Virus record (IMG/VR): IMGVR_UViG_3300042542_005376
Location: 1-37,277 of that record
DNA: 37,277 bases
Strand: one strand, 5' to 3'
Source of the DNA: a virus
Shown: positions 6,411-15,211 of the stretch, piece by piece
Position numbering within the stretch: the first letter of the stretch is position 1
How the letters are laid out: the number at the start of each line of letters is the position of its first letter
Notes under the pieces: model-generated
Databases searched by the model: none
The model's input: the letters and a program-made list of their open reading frames with translations, nothing else
Told to the model about the DNA's origin: nothing
Translations under genes and position numbers: made by a program

Positions 6411-6683
6411 ATGCCGTTTTATTCGTCTTACACCAACGGCAGTCGGTTGGTTAACAAGCTAAAGACCTTATTGGACAGCAAAAACTTGTCGTCGTTTGCG
6501 CTAAGTAAACAAGCTAACTTATCACCTACAACGACAAGAAAGATTTATGGCGATCCTGCTTATATACCATCACCAGATGTCTTAGAGAAACTTTGCGTAA
6601 CTCTAAGTTGTGTACCTGGCGATATATTAGATATCCGAGGTAATATAGAAGAATCAGCCGTGGTAGTGTCCGGTGTTTTCTAA
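6411..6683 (+). CDS. XRE/Cro-like helix-turn-helix regulator
   Basis: A 90-residue DNA-binding protein. Residues 12-75 match a Cro/C1-type HTH: LVNKLKTLLDSKNLSSFALSK with the turn at QANLSPTTTRKIYG, then LEKLCVTLSCVPGDIL, which is typical of the YozG/HTH_26 group. It starts right after the stop of the CxxCxxCC gene, and its end overlaps the next gene by 11 nt. Its position between enzymes and virion genes suggests a switch controlling part of the phage programme. The operator is not identified. Confidence 0.85.
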   Translation: MPFYSSYTNGSRLVNKLKTLLDSKNLSSFALSKQANLSPTTTRKIYGDPAYIPSPDVLEKLCVTLSCVPGDILDIRGNIEESAVVVSGVF

Positions 6684-7170
6684 AGCCGATTACGAATTAG
6701 CTGCTCGCATTCTCGGTTTGCCCGTACCGGAGACTCCGGCTGAACAGGCTGCAGCTACTCCTGTTACAGCCGAAGTTCTGCGTCGTTTTGGCCAAGGCCG
6801 AGCCCCTATGCCGGGGATGGAGCAAAACGGTTTTTACACTGGGGCCACGCATTCGCTTAATGGGTATCCCGATAACACGATGCCTATGCAGCACGCTCAA
6901 CTGGCTTCTCGTTTACGGACTGAGCCAGAACGGCCCCATCAAGATGCTTACTTAATGGAGCTGATCCAGTCTTTAGAGCCCGATGAGTTTGAGCTCGTTA
7001 TTGCACTGTTAGAACAACTGGCCGATCAAGAGGAGCAAGAATCAGATCGACTGTCTTCTCAGCGTCCGCTTGAATACGACATGCCGAACCTGGGTTCTAA
7101 TTACAGTGTGTTGAACGCCCCCGCTTCGAACAGCATCGAACCTTCTCGCGCTTACCAGCCCTTAAGCTGA
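6673..7170 (+). CDS. Hypothetical virion-type protein
   Basis: A 165-residue protein starting at GTG inside the end of the regulator gene. The N-terminus holds a short helix (ADYELAARILGLPVPETPAEQ), then a disordered Pro/Gly/Met region, then an acidic helix at about 95-125 (LMELIQSLEPDEFELVIALL), then a low-complexity tail. No family is recognised. It is the first of a chain of overlapping genes up to 9833 that have the composition of internal virion proteins. Its TGA overlaps the next ATG (TGATG). Confidence 0.65.
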   Translation: MFSKADYELAARILGLPVPETPAEQAAATPVTAEVLRRFGQGRAPMPGMEQNGFYTGATHSLNGYPDNTMPMQHAQLASRLRTEPERPHQDAYLMELIQSLEPDEFELVIALLEQLADQEEQESDRLSSQRPLEYDMPNLGSNYSVLNAPASNSIEPSRAYQPLS

Positions 7171-7409
7171 TGGAATTAAACGCTCGCCAACGACAACTGC
7201 GAGAGCGTGATGTCCGTAAGTTGTCTCCAGATCTAGACGCAAATACTTTTATGCGTCTGTACCTAGAAAGTAACTTTCCGCAGACAGCGGCGTACCCCTC
7301 CGCTCTTCAAAACGAGCGTGGTGTAAGTGCTGATAATCAACAAGATCCTATAAAATTAAGTAAGAAACCCCTAAGTGGGACTAGCTATGACAATCCTGGG
7401 GGTTATTGA
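7170..7409 (+). CDS. Small hypothetical protein
   Basis: A 79-residue protein with a basic N-terminal helix (ELNARQRQLRERDVRKLS) and a polar, probably unstructured C-terminus ending in DNPGGY. Its start overlaps the previous stop by one base and the next gene begins 3 nt after its end, so it belongs to the same transcript. No family is recognised. An accessory or assembly part of the virion is possible from context only. Confidence 0.65.
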   Translation: MELNARQRQLRERDVRKLSPDLDANTFMRLYLESNFPQTAAYPSALQNERGVSADNQQDPIKLSKKPLSGTSYDNPGGY

Positions 7410-7412
7410 TTA

Positions 7413-7934
7413 ATGGCTTCTCCTGTTCCTGCAGCTGCTATAGGTAAGTTTGGGGGCTTGACTCCTGGAGGTTTACTTCAAGAGATCCTGGGCAACCTAG
7501 CCGTTGCCGGTGGTGGGGCTCTTCTTGGAGCAGCTACCGAATCGATGGTGCCTCAAGCTCCTCAAGGGAGCTCTGGCAGCAAGTACATGATCACCTTGCA
7601 GGATGTCAAGGAGATCCAAAAGTACGTAGACAACGAGAATTATCGCCGTAGTCTGCTCAACATGATGCCTGGCGGACAAGATCTGCCCATGCTGAACGCT
7701 GAAGAGATTATTGCTACTCGTGAAGCTGAGCTTCGCCGTTCAGCCGATGAAGCCGGTGCTCGTGAATATGCGATTGAGAGCTTGAGTGTTCCTCGCGCAG
7801 TTATCCCCGCGATGGCTAATCAAATCGCACCTAGTGCTCAAGCCACGTCTCAAGCGGCTCAGCAGTTTCTTCAAAGTTATCTGCAGCGTCCTAATATAGA
7901 TCCATCATTAGCAGAAGTTGCGAGGGGCATGTAA
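7413..7934 (+). CDS. Gly-zipper virion-type protein
   Basis: A 173-residue protein. Residues 9-44 form a Gly/Ala-rich hydrophobic segment (AIGKFGGLTPGGLLQEILG, then AVAGGGALLGAA) with GxxxG spacing that could insert into a membrane. A polar helical region follows (LQDVKEIQKYVDNENYRR), and the C-terminal half is Ala/Gln-rich. The two following genes have the same plan, which resembles the pore-forming ejection proteins of short-tailed phages in composition, though no homology is claimed. Its stop overlaps the next start as TAATG. Confidence 0.65.
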   Translation: MASPVPAAAIGKFGGLTPGGLLQEILGNLAVAGGGALLGAATESMVPQAPQGSSGSKYMITLQDVKEIQKYVDNENYRRSLLNMMPGGQDLPMLNAEEIIATREAELRRSADEAGAREYAIESLSVPRAVIPAMANQIAPSAQATSQAAQQFLQSYLQRPNIDPSLAEVARGM

Positions 7935-8566
7935 TGAATCCATTAGTCGGTGGTTTAGGCAAGATTGCTCTTGGTGGCCTCGCTACTGGTGGAGCGATGT
8001 ATGGCCTAGAACGATTATTCGGCGGCGGCCAGGAGCAGCAAGCTAACGATCCTCTCCGGCAGCTGTCGGAGCAAGAGTATCAAAATACAATCGAGTTTCG
8101 GCGCCGAGCTCAAGAAGCTCAAATTGAAGCCGAAAAAGCACGGTGGGCACGCGAGGCCGCTGCTCGTACAGCCGGCGCTACTGAAGCTCAAACTGCTGCA
8201 ATTCTTGAAGAACTTCGCGGAGACCGCGCTCTTCGCGAAAAGATCGCTCTTGCGAACTTAGATCCCCGCTTGTACGCGCAGCGTGCTGCGGTTGATCAAG
8301 CTAACTGGGAGCGTTCTCAAGAGCTGAACCGAATCGCGGGAATGGAGCAAACCCGCGAGTTAACTCGACGTCAGATCGAAAACAGCGTGATTTCCGCGTG
8401 GCAGGGCATCACTCAAGCTCAAATTAATGCTGATGCTCTTATCGCTCAGGGGATGATGAACCTTGCCTATTCGGCAGGTGTTCCTAATCCGAATGTTCTG
8501 CAGGCTGGCGCTAGCCTTGCAGCGCAAGGTGCCGCAGGTTTTAGCGCTCCCAAATCTCAGATTTAA
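7934..8566 (+). CDS. Probable internal virion protein with Gly zipper and C-terminal tag
   Basis: A 210-residue protein in three parts. Residues 3-32 are a Gly-zipper segment (NPLVGGLGKIALGGLATGG, then a hydrophobic stretch ending FGGG). Residues 40-165 are a long charged helix rich in Arg, Glu and Ala, likely a coiled coil. The end is a hydrophobic Ala-rich helix followed by GFSAPKSQI, a variant of the SFxTPKSTI tag that also ends three other proteins here. I infer a virion protein that is packaged and perhaps ejected with DNA. It is tightly coupled to both neighbours (1-nt overlap upstream, 2-nt gap downstream). Confidence 0.7.
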   Translation: MNPLVGGLGKIALGGLATGGAMYGLERLFGGGQEQQANDPLRQLSEQEYQNTIEFRRRAQEAQIEAEKARWAREAAARTAGATEAQTAAILEELRGDRALREKIALANLDPRLYAQRAAVDQANWERSQELNRIAGMEQTRELTRRQIENSVISAWQGITQAQINADALIAQGMMNLAYSAGVPNPNVLQAGASLAAQGAAGFSAPKSQI

Positions 8567-8568
8567 TC

Positions 8569-9306
8569 ATGGCTCTCCCCGCTATTGGTGCTGCTATTGC
8601 TGGAGGAGTTGCCTCGGCTGGAACCGGAGCTCTGCTCGGCGGTCTTTTTGGCGGTGGGAGTAGTGGAGGAGGCCAGCAGCCTGGTGACGTCTACGCGCAA
8701 TTCGCTGCGCAAATGGCAGCACAGAACAATCCTTTAACTGCTGCTTACCAAGGACTTAGTCTTCTTCAGGGTGCTCTAGCTGGCGCTATCGGACAAGAAG
8801 CGACTACAAAGGCATCATCTCAGTTAAGCATCTTGACTGAGGCCCTTCAACGTGCCCAGAAAGAAGCCACGCTTCAATCATCCGTTGCTGGATATGCCTC
8901 TGGTAAAGGGTTAGACACTCTATACAACTTAGGCCAAGCTCGACTCAACACGGAGCTACAGTCTCCGCAGTTATTGGCTCAAGCCGGATCAGCTGCGCTA
9001 ACAGGTCAAAATCAACTAGCCAATCAGCTAGGTGCAACTAATCTTGGCGTTAAGCAATACCAAGAACAACTGCGTGGCGATGTAGCCAAGAATCAAGCTG
9101 ATACTCTTAATCAGGTGTATCAGACTCGTGCACAGAATGAAGGTCTTCTGGCTCTCGGTGCACAACAGTTTGAAAACGCGGCTCAATTAGATCGCGTTCG
9201 GACTCTTGGTGATCTCGCTAAAACCAAGGCAGCTACTAAAGCACAGCTAGCCCTCAAACAATTTGGAGCTAACCAAGCTCTTGCAGGCACACGAGCTTTT
9301 GCGTGA
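8569..9306 (+). CDS. Probable internal virion protein with Gly zipper
   Basis: A 245-residue protein. The N-terminus (residues 2-33) is almost only Ala, Gly and Ile/Leu (ALPAIGAAIAGGVASAGTG, then LLGGLFGGG), a strong candidate for membrane insertion. The rest is Gln/Ala-rich and helical, with repeated LxxQ and ALxxA spacing and few aromatic residues, as in the ejection core proteins of podoviruses. It lacks the C-terminal tag of its upstream neighbour and ends in GTRAFA. Its last four bases overlap the GTG start of the next gene. Confidence 0.65.
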   Translation: MALPAIGAAIAGGVASAGTGALLGGLFGGGSSGGGQQPGDVYAQFAAQMAAQNNPLTAAYQGLSLLQGALAGAIGQEATTKASSQLSILTEALQRAQKEATLQSSVAGYASGKGLDTLYNLGQARLNTELQSPQLLAQAGSAALTGQNQLANQLGATNLGVKQYQEQLRGDVAKNQADTLNQVYQTRAQNEGLLALGAQQFENAAQLDRVRTLGDLAKTKAATKAQLALKQFGANQALAGTRAFA

Positions 9307-9833
9307 TTAAATCAACTATTGGCGACTCCACAACTGTTGGAGGCTGGATTAACTCTTTAGATAAATCTCAGCAAGATGCGTTCAAGCATTACGCAAAGAA
9401 CGCTACGAGTGATATTGAGGCTTATCTGTATGCTCGGTTTTTAAAGCCAAGTTATACGGGGTCTATTGCTGACCTAACCGCGTGGGTCAGCGAGAAATAC
9501 CCAAAGGAAGATTTACGCAAGATCTTGTTGATTGAGATCGATGCGATGAAAACTGATCTGCACAACGTAAGGCAAATGACCCTTACCGGAATGCTTGATC
9601 ACGCCACAGCTGCGACGAAGATTGCAGTTCTTCAGAAAGAGATACGCTCCCACATTCAAGCTGTTCGTCAGCTGACGGACGGGTTGGATCGGCGCGGCCT
9701 GCTTCTAGCAGGTGCTGATCGGTGTATGCGGGAATTAATGAACAGCTTTGAAGACGTCCCTGCTGTTTACTCGTTGTTAGAAGACGCATCGATCGTTGTT
9801 TGGAGCACGATCGAAAAAGAAGAGAAAAGCTGA
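9303..9833 (+). CDS. Hypothetical helical protein
   Basis: A 176-residue, mostly helical protein starting at GTG within the stop of the previous gene (GTGA). It holds an aromatic N-terminal half (LDKSQQDAFKHYAKNATSD, then LYARFLKPSYTG) and long amphipathic helices in the C-terminal half. No domain is recognised. It ends the plus-strand run of virion-type genes and faces the minus-strand GH130-like gene across a structured 76-nt gap. A structural or assembly role is likely from context. Confidence 0.65.
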   Translation: MIKSTIGDSTTVGGWINSLDKSQQDAFKHYAKNATSDIEAYLYARFLKPSYTGSIADLTAWVSEKYPKEDLRKILLIEIDAMKTDLHNVRQMTLTGMLDHATAATKIAVLQKEIRSHIQAVRQLTDGLDRRGLLLAGADRCMRELMNSFEDVPAVYSLLEDASIVVWSTIEKEEKS

Positions 9834-9839
9834 GTTTGC

Positions 9840-9917
9840 GAAGGTAGATCGCAACCTACCTTCTAACCCGTTCTGGCTTCGTGGGATATCGGGAGTATTG
9901 AGTAACTCCTTATCCAA
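9840..9917. terminator. Structured convergent intergenic region
   Basis: Between convergent genes lies a hairpin GAAGGTAG (9840-9847) with CTACCTTC (9856-9863). Next comes a nested structure in which CCCGTT, GGATA and GGAGT pair with ACTCC, TATCC and AACGGG. There is no clear T-run on either strand, so a bidirectional terminator is only probable. Confidence 0.4.
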
Positions 9918-10992
9918 CGGGCTCCATTAACGCTAGCACGTTTAGTACAGGCGTTCTAAATATACCCATGAAGTAGTCATTCACACCCATGGACATCACT
10001 AGTTCTTCGTCATCAACAAAACAACCAAAAGGCAGTATGCAAGCCGGTTGATTTGAAATGTCGTTTCCGACTGGATCTGTCCACGTGACAAGATCATCGT
10101 TTGTCGAACCTATGAATAAAGGCTCATCAGTCATACGAGTGATCTTTGTTAAGTCTTTGTCTAAACAATATGCACCTAGTGCATAGACTAAATAGGGCCT
10201 GCGGTCTAGTTCATGACACATAAATTTCCAGTGGTAGAAAACAAGCCACTCGTCTTCTACAAGAACTGGAGCGGTTGAGTTAAAGGTCGGGTGGTCTGAG
10301 GTGACCTTTTTCAAGCAATCTGAGTTAATTGTCTTATCAGGCTGGTTTGGTGTCTTGATTACGATCGGTTTAGTCGAATAAAGCAATCGAAGATCAGGGC
10401 CGTCTGAAAAGAAGCACCAGTTTTTTTCTGCTCTTCCGTCAGCGTGGTTATTCCCTATAGGCGGGTAGAACTTATCAACTAAGCTTCCAAATTCATTCAC
10501 AACCCCGGTACATACTTTGGGGCTCTTACACATTTTGTGCTTAGTCGCATCCCATTTAGTTGCGTATGTGCTTGTTACAAACTGACAAAGTAAATTATCG
10601 TCTGGAGAAATAAAGATTCTCGGGTCCTCATAACTTAGTTTATGGGGTGTGTTAATAAGTTTTCGAGGAGCAACAATAGTGTCGTCAGTAAGAAGTTGAC
10701 CAATCCAGATATCTGTAGGTGTGTTGTTATAGTAAAAATATTTCATATCGTGCCTAAACACAAAATGTTCTGGCTGTGATCGCCACGCAATTAAAGTTGC
10801 CCCACGGTGCTTAATAACGCAAGGACTAAAGTTAGCAAAGCTATCTTTTGGCAGTCCTGAGTTTATGCGTGTAAACACACCTCCAATCTCGTGGGCCTGA
10901 TCAAAAACTGAAGGGAAACCAGATTTACTCGGTGTGAATGCACGCTGAATGACTCGATTGTTGTACGTGCGATAGCGATGAAATTGTGTCAC
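9910..10992 (-). CDS. GH130-like five-bladed beta-propeller (glycoside phosphorylase/hydrolase family)
   Basis: A 360-residue protein with the repeated beta-strand layout of the GH130/GH43 propellers. Signature-like stretches are NFSPCVIKHRGATLIAWR, YEDPRIFISPDD, AEKNWCFFSD, NSTAPVLVEDEWLVFYHW and QPACILPFGCFVDDEELVMS. EDPR and the EKN.. and VFYH blocks fit family GH130 (mannoside phosphorylases), where Asp/Glu and His residues bind sugar and phosphate. Activity is not certain. It starts with GTG overlapping the stop of the GT4 gene (GTGA), so one transcript makes both, which supports a joint role with a glycan. Confidence 0.75.
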   Translation of the reverse strand: MTQFHRYRTYNNRVIQRAFTPSKSGFPSVFDQAHEIGGVFTRINSGLPKDSFANFSPCVIKHRGATLIAWRSQPEHFVFRHDMKYFYYNNTPTDIWIGQLLTDDTIVAPRKLINTPHKLSYEDPRIFISPDDNLLCQFVTSTYATKWDATKHKMCKSPKVCTGVVNEFGSLVDKFYPPIGNNHADGRAEKNWCFFSDGPDLRLLYSTKPIVIKTPNQPDKTINSDCLKKVTSDHPTFNSTAPVLVEDEWLVFYHWKFMCHELDRRPYLVYALGAYCLDKDLTKITRMTDEPLFIGSTNDDLVTWTDPVGNDISNQPACILPFGCFVDDEELVMSMGVNDYFMGIFRTPVLNVLALMEPVG

Positions 10993-12161
10993 TTGCTCAG
11001 CTCCTCCATTGCTTTGTTAAAGGCTTCAGCGATTCGATCCCAGCGGTACGCAGGGTTTTGTGTGACTTTATAGCAGGACTCAGCGATGTCGTCGTAGAAA
11101 CCTTTGTCCTCGTACAACTTAGTAAGCATGGCTGCCATATCCATCACGTCTACGATTCCTCGCTCGACTCCTAGATCCTTGTCATAAATCCAAGCAGCTA
11201 TATCCGCTAAGAGAGCACTCTTCTTCCAGATGTCACTGAATGACGTGTGGTTTGGCAGTACAAGTGGTTTTTTGCAGGAAGCGTGTTCAAAAGACACAAG
11301 ACCCCACCCTTCTCCATTTGCTGTATTAATTCCGACGTCACAGGCATTATAGATTTTATTTAGTAGATCATCAGGAGGTGCGTTTGTGTAATCAATATTC
11401 GTTGATGTCATTACGAGGCGCCCATCAGCTTGAAGTCCTTTCCGCTTCATCTCTGTGTCAAAAATTGCCCTGACGTCCCAACCGAGATCTTTTTCACTCA
11501 TGTGTAGATACAGGAGCGTGTTCGGTTTATCGACGGCAAATTCTGCAAACGCCTTGATCGTTAGATCAATTTGCTTGCGAGGTTGGTTACGGTTGGCGTT
11601 AAGGACAATAAATTTATCTTCCGGCAGTCTCAACATTCGTCGAGCTTCGTTTTGATCCATTGGGAAAAACTTCCCTTGATCCAGACCGTGCGGCACTACG
11701 CCAAATAATTTTGGTTGAACCCCTTGAGACATCAAACGATGTGCTTGTTCAACAGAGAAGGTGATCGCAAAGTCCCAGTCCTTGATATACGACAACATAG
11801 AATTAACATAATATGCTGAGTCAACTGGAAAGTACGCTATGAACTTGAATTTAAGTGAGTCTTTGAGCAGGTGCACCCGCTCCCAAACTTGATTAACGAT
11901 CCAGATGTCGTTAAGACAGATAATAAAGTCAGGTTTTTCTTCTTCAACCACCCGTGGCAGGCGACCGATACCAAAGCGATCGCCAGGGTTCTGTGTCCCA
12001 GCCGGGTAAACTTTATATGGTAGATCGTGCGGATCACCTGCGTAGTTAATGCCAAACACTACAATTTCATGTGTGTTAGCTAGGTGCTCTAAGATACTGT
12101 GTGTAACTCTAGCGAAACCAGTATTAGAAAGAATGTCGCCGTACCAGAGAATTTTTGCCAT
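10989..12161 (-). CDS. GT4-type (GT-B fold) glycosyltransferase
   Basis: A 390-residue protein with two Rossmann halves. The N-terminal half begins ILWYGDILSNTGFARVTHS. The C-terminal half has FIVLNANRNQPRKQIDLTIK at about 190-209, typical for the donor-binding entry of group 1 glycosyltransferases, and DVGINTANGEGWGLVSFEHA, where the EGWGLVSFE motif contains the EX7E-type residues. It would use a nucleotide sugar in the cytoplasm. The gene is first in a two-gene minus-strand operon and shares a divergent promoter region with the terminase gene. Its acceptor is unknown. Confidence 0.9.
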   Translation of the reverse strand: MAKILWYGDILSNTGFARVTHSILEHLANTHEIVVFGINYAGDPHDLPYKVYPAGTQNPGDRFGIGRLPRVVEEEKPDFIICLNDIWIVNQVWERVHLLKDSLKFKFIAYFPVDSAYYVNSMLSYIKDWDFAITFSVEQAHRLMSQGVQPKLFGVVPHGLDQGKFFPMDQNEARRMLRLPEDKFIVLNANRNQPRKQIDLTIKAFAEFAVDKPNTLLYLHMSEKDLGWDVRAIFDTEMKRKGLQADGRLVMTSTNIDYTNAPPDDLLNKIYNACDVGINTANGEGWGLVSFEHASCKKPLVLPNHTSFSDIWKKSALLADIAAWIYDKDLGVERGIVDVMDMAAMLTKLYEDKGFYDDIAESCYKVTQNPAYRWDRIAEAFNKAMEELSK

Positions 12162-12191
12162 TTGGCAGTAGAATCTTGCTAACAGTATACA
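12162..12191. promoter_or_regulatory. Overlapping divergent promoters
   Basis: On the plus strand TTGGCA (12162-12167), an 18-nt spacer and TATACA (12186-12191) lie 18 nt before the terminase start. On the minus strand TATACT (12184-12189) lies 22 nt before the GT4 start. The -10 boxes overlap, so the two directions may compete. Confidence 0.6.
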
Positions 12192-12209
12192 GACACTTTT
12201 TAGAAGAAC

Positions 12210-13733
12210 ATGCCGAGTAGAGAAACTTTTGCATATCGTCGTGCACTTAAGCTACGTGCAGCAAAGGCTATAGACGGAGAGAGTGCTGCGATTGATAATA
12301 TCTTTTTAAGAGCTTCTGATGACTTCCATACGTTCTGTACGATTATGGATAAGGCGCCGGCCACCCACATGCTTGAGTGGCATAAGCACTTAATTACTGG
12401 TGAAAGCAACAGGTACTTACTGGATATCGCTGGTCCCAATTTAGATATCCTTGCGCCCAGGGGTAGCGCAAAGAGCACAGTACTTAATATGTTTACTGCT
12501 TGGATTATTGGAAGACATACAACAGCAGGTTTACCTCTTCAGATTATTTACTGTTCATATAACATCGCCACGGCCATACCAAAGAGTCGGATTATTAAGC
12601 AGATTATCGACTCATCTACATACCGGAAAATTTTTCCGAAAGTTCAGCTCCGCTCTGGTATGCAGTCGGATATTGGTTGGAGTATTGATTTTGATTATGC
12701 AGGCATTAGCCGTGTGGGTGACGAAGAATTTACGCTTCGTGCAGCAGGCCTTCGAGGCTCTATTACATCAAAACGTGCTCATCTTGTTATCGTAGATGAC
12801 CCTATCAAGTCTAGTACTGATATTAAGAACCCTACTATTAGAGAAGAAATGAATAATAACTGGAGCTCTGTGATCGCCCCGATTATTTTTGAAGGTGGTC
12901 GAGCTATTTGCTTAGGCACCCGATTCCACCCACTAGATATCCATAAAACGATGTTTGTTCCCGATAAGGGGTGGAAACAAGTTCAGCAGGAGGCCCTTAC
13001 TTACGATGACGACGGGGAGCCTGTGAGCTATTGGCCAGAACAATGGTCTGTTGATTACTTGCTAGGTCAGAAAGAACTTGACCCTGTTGCTTTTGCTTTC
13101 CAGTATCAGCAACAACCTGTAATGACATCGGATTTAGTCCTATCTCCAGATCTACTTGTTAAAGGGGATGTGGTTACAGAGTTCGACAGCCTCGCAGTAG
13201 GCATCGACTTATCGGCTAGTAAAAACGAGACTTCTGATTACACTGCGTTTGTACTCGGCGGTAGATTAAAGGATAAATACTATATTATTGACGCTCATCA
13301 GGTGCGCTCTATCGGTAACCTTGAGAAGATAGACCTTCTATGCAAAATGCTTGTTGAGTGGGGCATCTTGCAAGAAGATAATGATGGTAAATACTTTCCG
13401 ACCTACTCCACTTGCTCACTAGTCGTCGAGTCCGTGGCTTACCAAGCATCCCTAGCCGCTGACCTTAGACGTGTGATGCTTAACGAATGGGGGCTGGGTA
13501 ATCTTCATATTCACGAAGTCAAAGGCTTTCGAGGCGATAAGATCTCCAGATTTAGAGGCACTCTTGGGCTTTTGGAAAATAAAAAAGTCGTATTCAACCG
13601 CTATCGAAAGTTCGATATTTTATTCGATCAGCTGATCAACATAGGTGCTACTTCGCACGACGACTTACTAGACGCTTATACGCACTTAGTATGCTTCTTA
13701 CAGCGTCGCGGAAACTTTGAGATGGAGTACTGA
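12210..13733 (+). CDS. terL: Terminase large subunit
   Basis: A 507-residue DNA-packaging motor. The ATPase has Walker A APRGSAKST at residues 82-90, a Walker B-type strand LVIVDDPI at about 192-199, and a coupling region GRAICLGTRFHP near 230-241. The nuclease domain begins with GIDLSASKNETSDYT near 331, whose Asp333 is the first metal ligand, and later includes LVVESVAYQ and HDDLLDAYTHL, which supply the other acidic residues. It cuts concatemeric DNA and drives it through the portal. No small terminase is obvious nearby. It starts behind its own promoter and its TGA overlaps the next ATG. Confidence 0.95.
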   Translation: MPSRETFAYRRALKLRAAKAIDGESAAIDNIFLRASDDFHTFCTIMDKAPATHMLEWHKHLITGESNRYLLDIAGPNLDILAPRGSAKSTVLNMFTAWIIGRHTTAGLPLQIIYCSYNIATAIPKSRIIKQIIDSSTYRKIFPKVQLRSGMQSDIGWSIDFDYAGISRVGDEEFTLRAAGLRGSITSKRAHLVIVDDPIKSSTDIKNPTIREEMNNNWSSVIAPIIFEGGRAICLGTRFHPLDIHKTMFVPDKGWKQVQQEALTYDDDGEPVSYWPEQWSVDYLLGQKELDPVAFAFQYQQQPVMTSDLVLSPDLLVKGDVVTEFDSLAVGIDLSASKNETSDYTAFVLGGRLKDKYYIIDAHQVRSIGNLEKIDLLCKMLVEWGILQEDNDGKYFPTYSTCSLVVESVAYQASLAADLRRVMLNEWGLGNLHIHEVKGFRGDKISRFRGTLGLLENKKVVFNRYRKFDILFDQLINIGATSHDDLLDAYTHLVCFLQRRGNFEMEY

Positions 13734-14620
13734 TGCACGACTTCAATTTTCTAGTGTTTGTAGCGGCTCATGATCCGTTATCTAAGTTTGATGAGCTACT
13801 GAAAACCCTCCGTGGGTACGAAGAAATCCCTGGCGTAAAAGACATCTTTATTCATATAGATGCCGCACATGAAACAGATAAGGAGATATTAATTGAACTC
13901 TTAAAACCTAACGTTAGTTTTAATTCTTTAAGTGTTATCGTAGCTCCTGAGTCCTACGAAGGGTACGCTTTAACTTGGGCGCATAAAGGTCTTTTAAGGG
14001 AAGCTGTCTTAAACAAATATTATGACTTTTACGTGTATACAGAGAATGATATTTTGTTTGATAGTGAAAACTTTTTGTACTGGTACTTATACAAAGATAA
14101 GTTGAAGTCGTTAAATCTAGAGCCGGGTTTTTGTCGTTACGAAACTTATGGTTCTAAGCTTGTGCCTTTTGATAACCACAGGGTATGGCAGCTCAATAGT
14201 TTGACTAAGAATGTTTGGGGGGATCGTCCGTATAAAGTCGATTGCTATCTGACGCCTCTTGATGATTTTGTTGGTTTTGTATCTCTGGGAAATCCCTACA
14301 TGGGCATGATGATCCTGGATCAAGAGATGGCAGAACAGTATGTAAATTCAACAAGTTTTGATCCTGTAAATAGTTTTAGTCTTACCCAGTTTCGTTGCTG
14401 GCCGTTGGCTGACAGGAGTTCTATGGGGCTAGCTTTTGAAAATTTACGAACCGATCAAGAGCACCGCCGGGTGGTGCCTGTTGTTCAGGTGGGAGGAGCG
14501 CTTCAAATAGCTCCCTGCGGCTTGGTAGAACACTGTGACACAAAGTACAGTAAAGAGTTAGAAGAAAAATTAGGGTCTGTTCTCGATATCTCACAGATGT
14601 TTGGTTATGCTTCTTACTGA
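13733..14620 (+). CDS. GT-A-like glycosyltransferase
   Basis: A 295-residue protein that overlaps the terminase stop by one base (TGATG). It opens like a GT-A enzyme with FLVFVAAHDPLSKFDELLKT, has FIHIDAAHE at about 39-47, and YVYTENDILFDSENFLYW at about 101-118, where END-I-F stands in the place of the DxD metal motif. The C-terminal part contains aromatic patches of the kind that bind sugars. No exact family is named. A sugar-modifying gene wedged between terminase and portal suggests that virion components could be glycosylated, but this is inference. Confidence 0.7.
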   Translation: MHDFNFLVFVAAHDPLSKFDELLKTLRGYEEIPGVKDIFIHIDAAHETDKEILIELLKPNVSFNSLSVIVAPESYEGYALTWAHKGLLREAVLNKYYDFYVYTENDILFDSENFLYWYLYKDKLKSLNLEPGFCRYETYGSKLVPFDNHRVWQLNSLTKNVWGDRPYKVDCYLTPLDDFVGFVSLGNPYMGMMILDQEMAEQYVNSTSFDPVNSFSLTQFRCWPLADRSSMGLAFENLRTDQEHRRVVPVVQVGGALQIAPCGLVEHCDTKYSKELEEKLGSVLDISQMFGYASY

Positions 14621-14903
14621 TACAGACAAAGTAAAAAGTCTGTCCGATCTAGGTCTAAAAGTTTTTCAAGTTATGTACGATCCGGTTAATCACCCAAACC
14701 ACTACACGCAAGGTTCTATTGAAGTGATTGACTTTATGGAATCTTGCTTAACCCGAGAAGAGTTTTGCGGCGGGTGCAAAATGAACGTCCTGAAGTATGT
14801 CTCGCGTGAGAAATTTAAGAACGGTACAGAGGATCTAAAAAAAGCCCGGTGGTATTTAGACCGTTTAATCTCCTATTTGGAAGATGAGGTCAGAACGCGC
14901 TAA
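14607..14903 (+). CDS. DUF3310-domain protein
   Basis: A protein of 98 residues from ATG 14607 (TTG 14601 gives 100). The block PVNHPNHYTQGSIEVIDFME followed by KMNVLKYVSREKFKNGTEDL and KARWYLDRLISYLE is the DUF3310 signature. This domain is found in phages, including T7 gp1.7, where it is linked to nucleotide kinase activity. A role in phage nucleotide metabolism is therefore plausible but not certain for a stand-alone copy. Its start lies inside the previous gene. Confidence 0.85.
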   Translation: MLLTDTDKVKSLSDLGLKVFQVMYDPVNHPNHYTQGSIEVIDFMESCLTREEFCGGCKMNVLKYVSREKFKNGTEDLKKARWYLDRLISYLEDEVRTR

Positions 14904-14926
14904 GATAAACCAAACAGTCTCTTTAT

Positions 14927-15211
14927 ATGGATATTCGAGCTTTTGGCTCCGTATATGGGCAGACGTCGATGCTGCCTTATGCGAGCGGTTTTGGGTGGGC
15001 GCCTGGCCTAGGTCGTAAAAATTTTCCTACGTGTCGCGCAATTTTCATTGAATCAAAGTCCAACAACAGTAAAGATTATTTAACCGTAGAGCTTTCCGAT
15101 GCTCCTGGCCAGCAATCCACGGCTCTTAACCTAGAGGGAAATACGCTTATACCTATTGCTTGTACTGCGCTTATTAGCGGCTCTGTAAACGGCGTTTTTG
15201 TACTGTACTAA
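14927..15211 (+). CDS. Small beta-rich virion-type protein
   Basis: A 94-residue protein of likely beta structure. The N-terminal half is rich in Gly and aromatic residues (FGSVYGQTSMLPYASGFGW) and the C-terminal half has alternating hydrophobic strands (DYLTVELSDAPGQ, then LIPIACTALISGSVNGVFVL). No family is recognised. TAAGAT 20 nt upstream could be a -10 box. Its TAA overlaps the next ATG (TAATG). Its place between terminase and portal suggests a minor structural part. Confidence 0.6.
   Translation: MDIRAFGSVYGQTSMLPYASGFGWAPGLGRKNFPTCRAIFIESKSNNSKDYLTVELSDAPGQQSTALNLEGNTLIPIACTALISGSVNGVFVLY

Noticed and set aside
11976-11990. HIP1-like GCGATCGC as proof of a cyanobacterial host
   Set aside because: The octamer is rare in the window, so it does not support a host call by itself.
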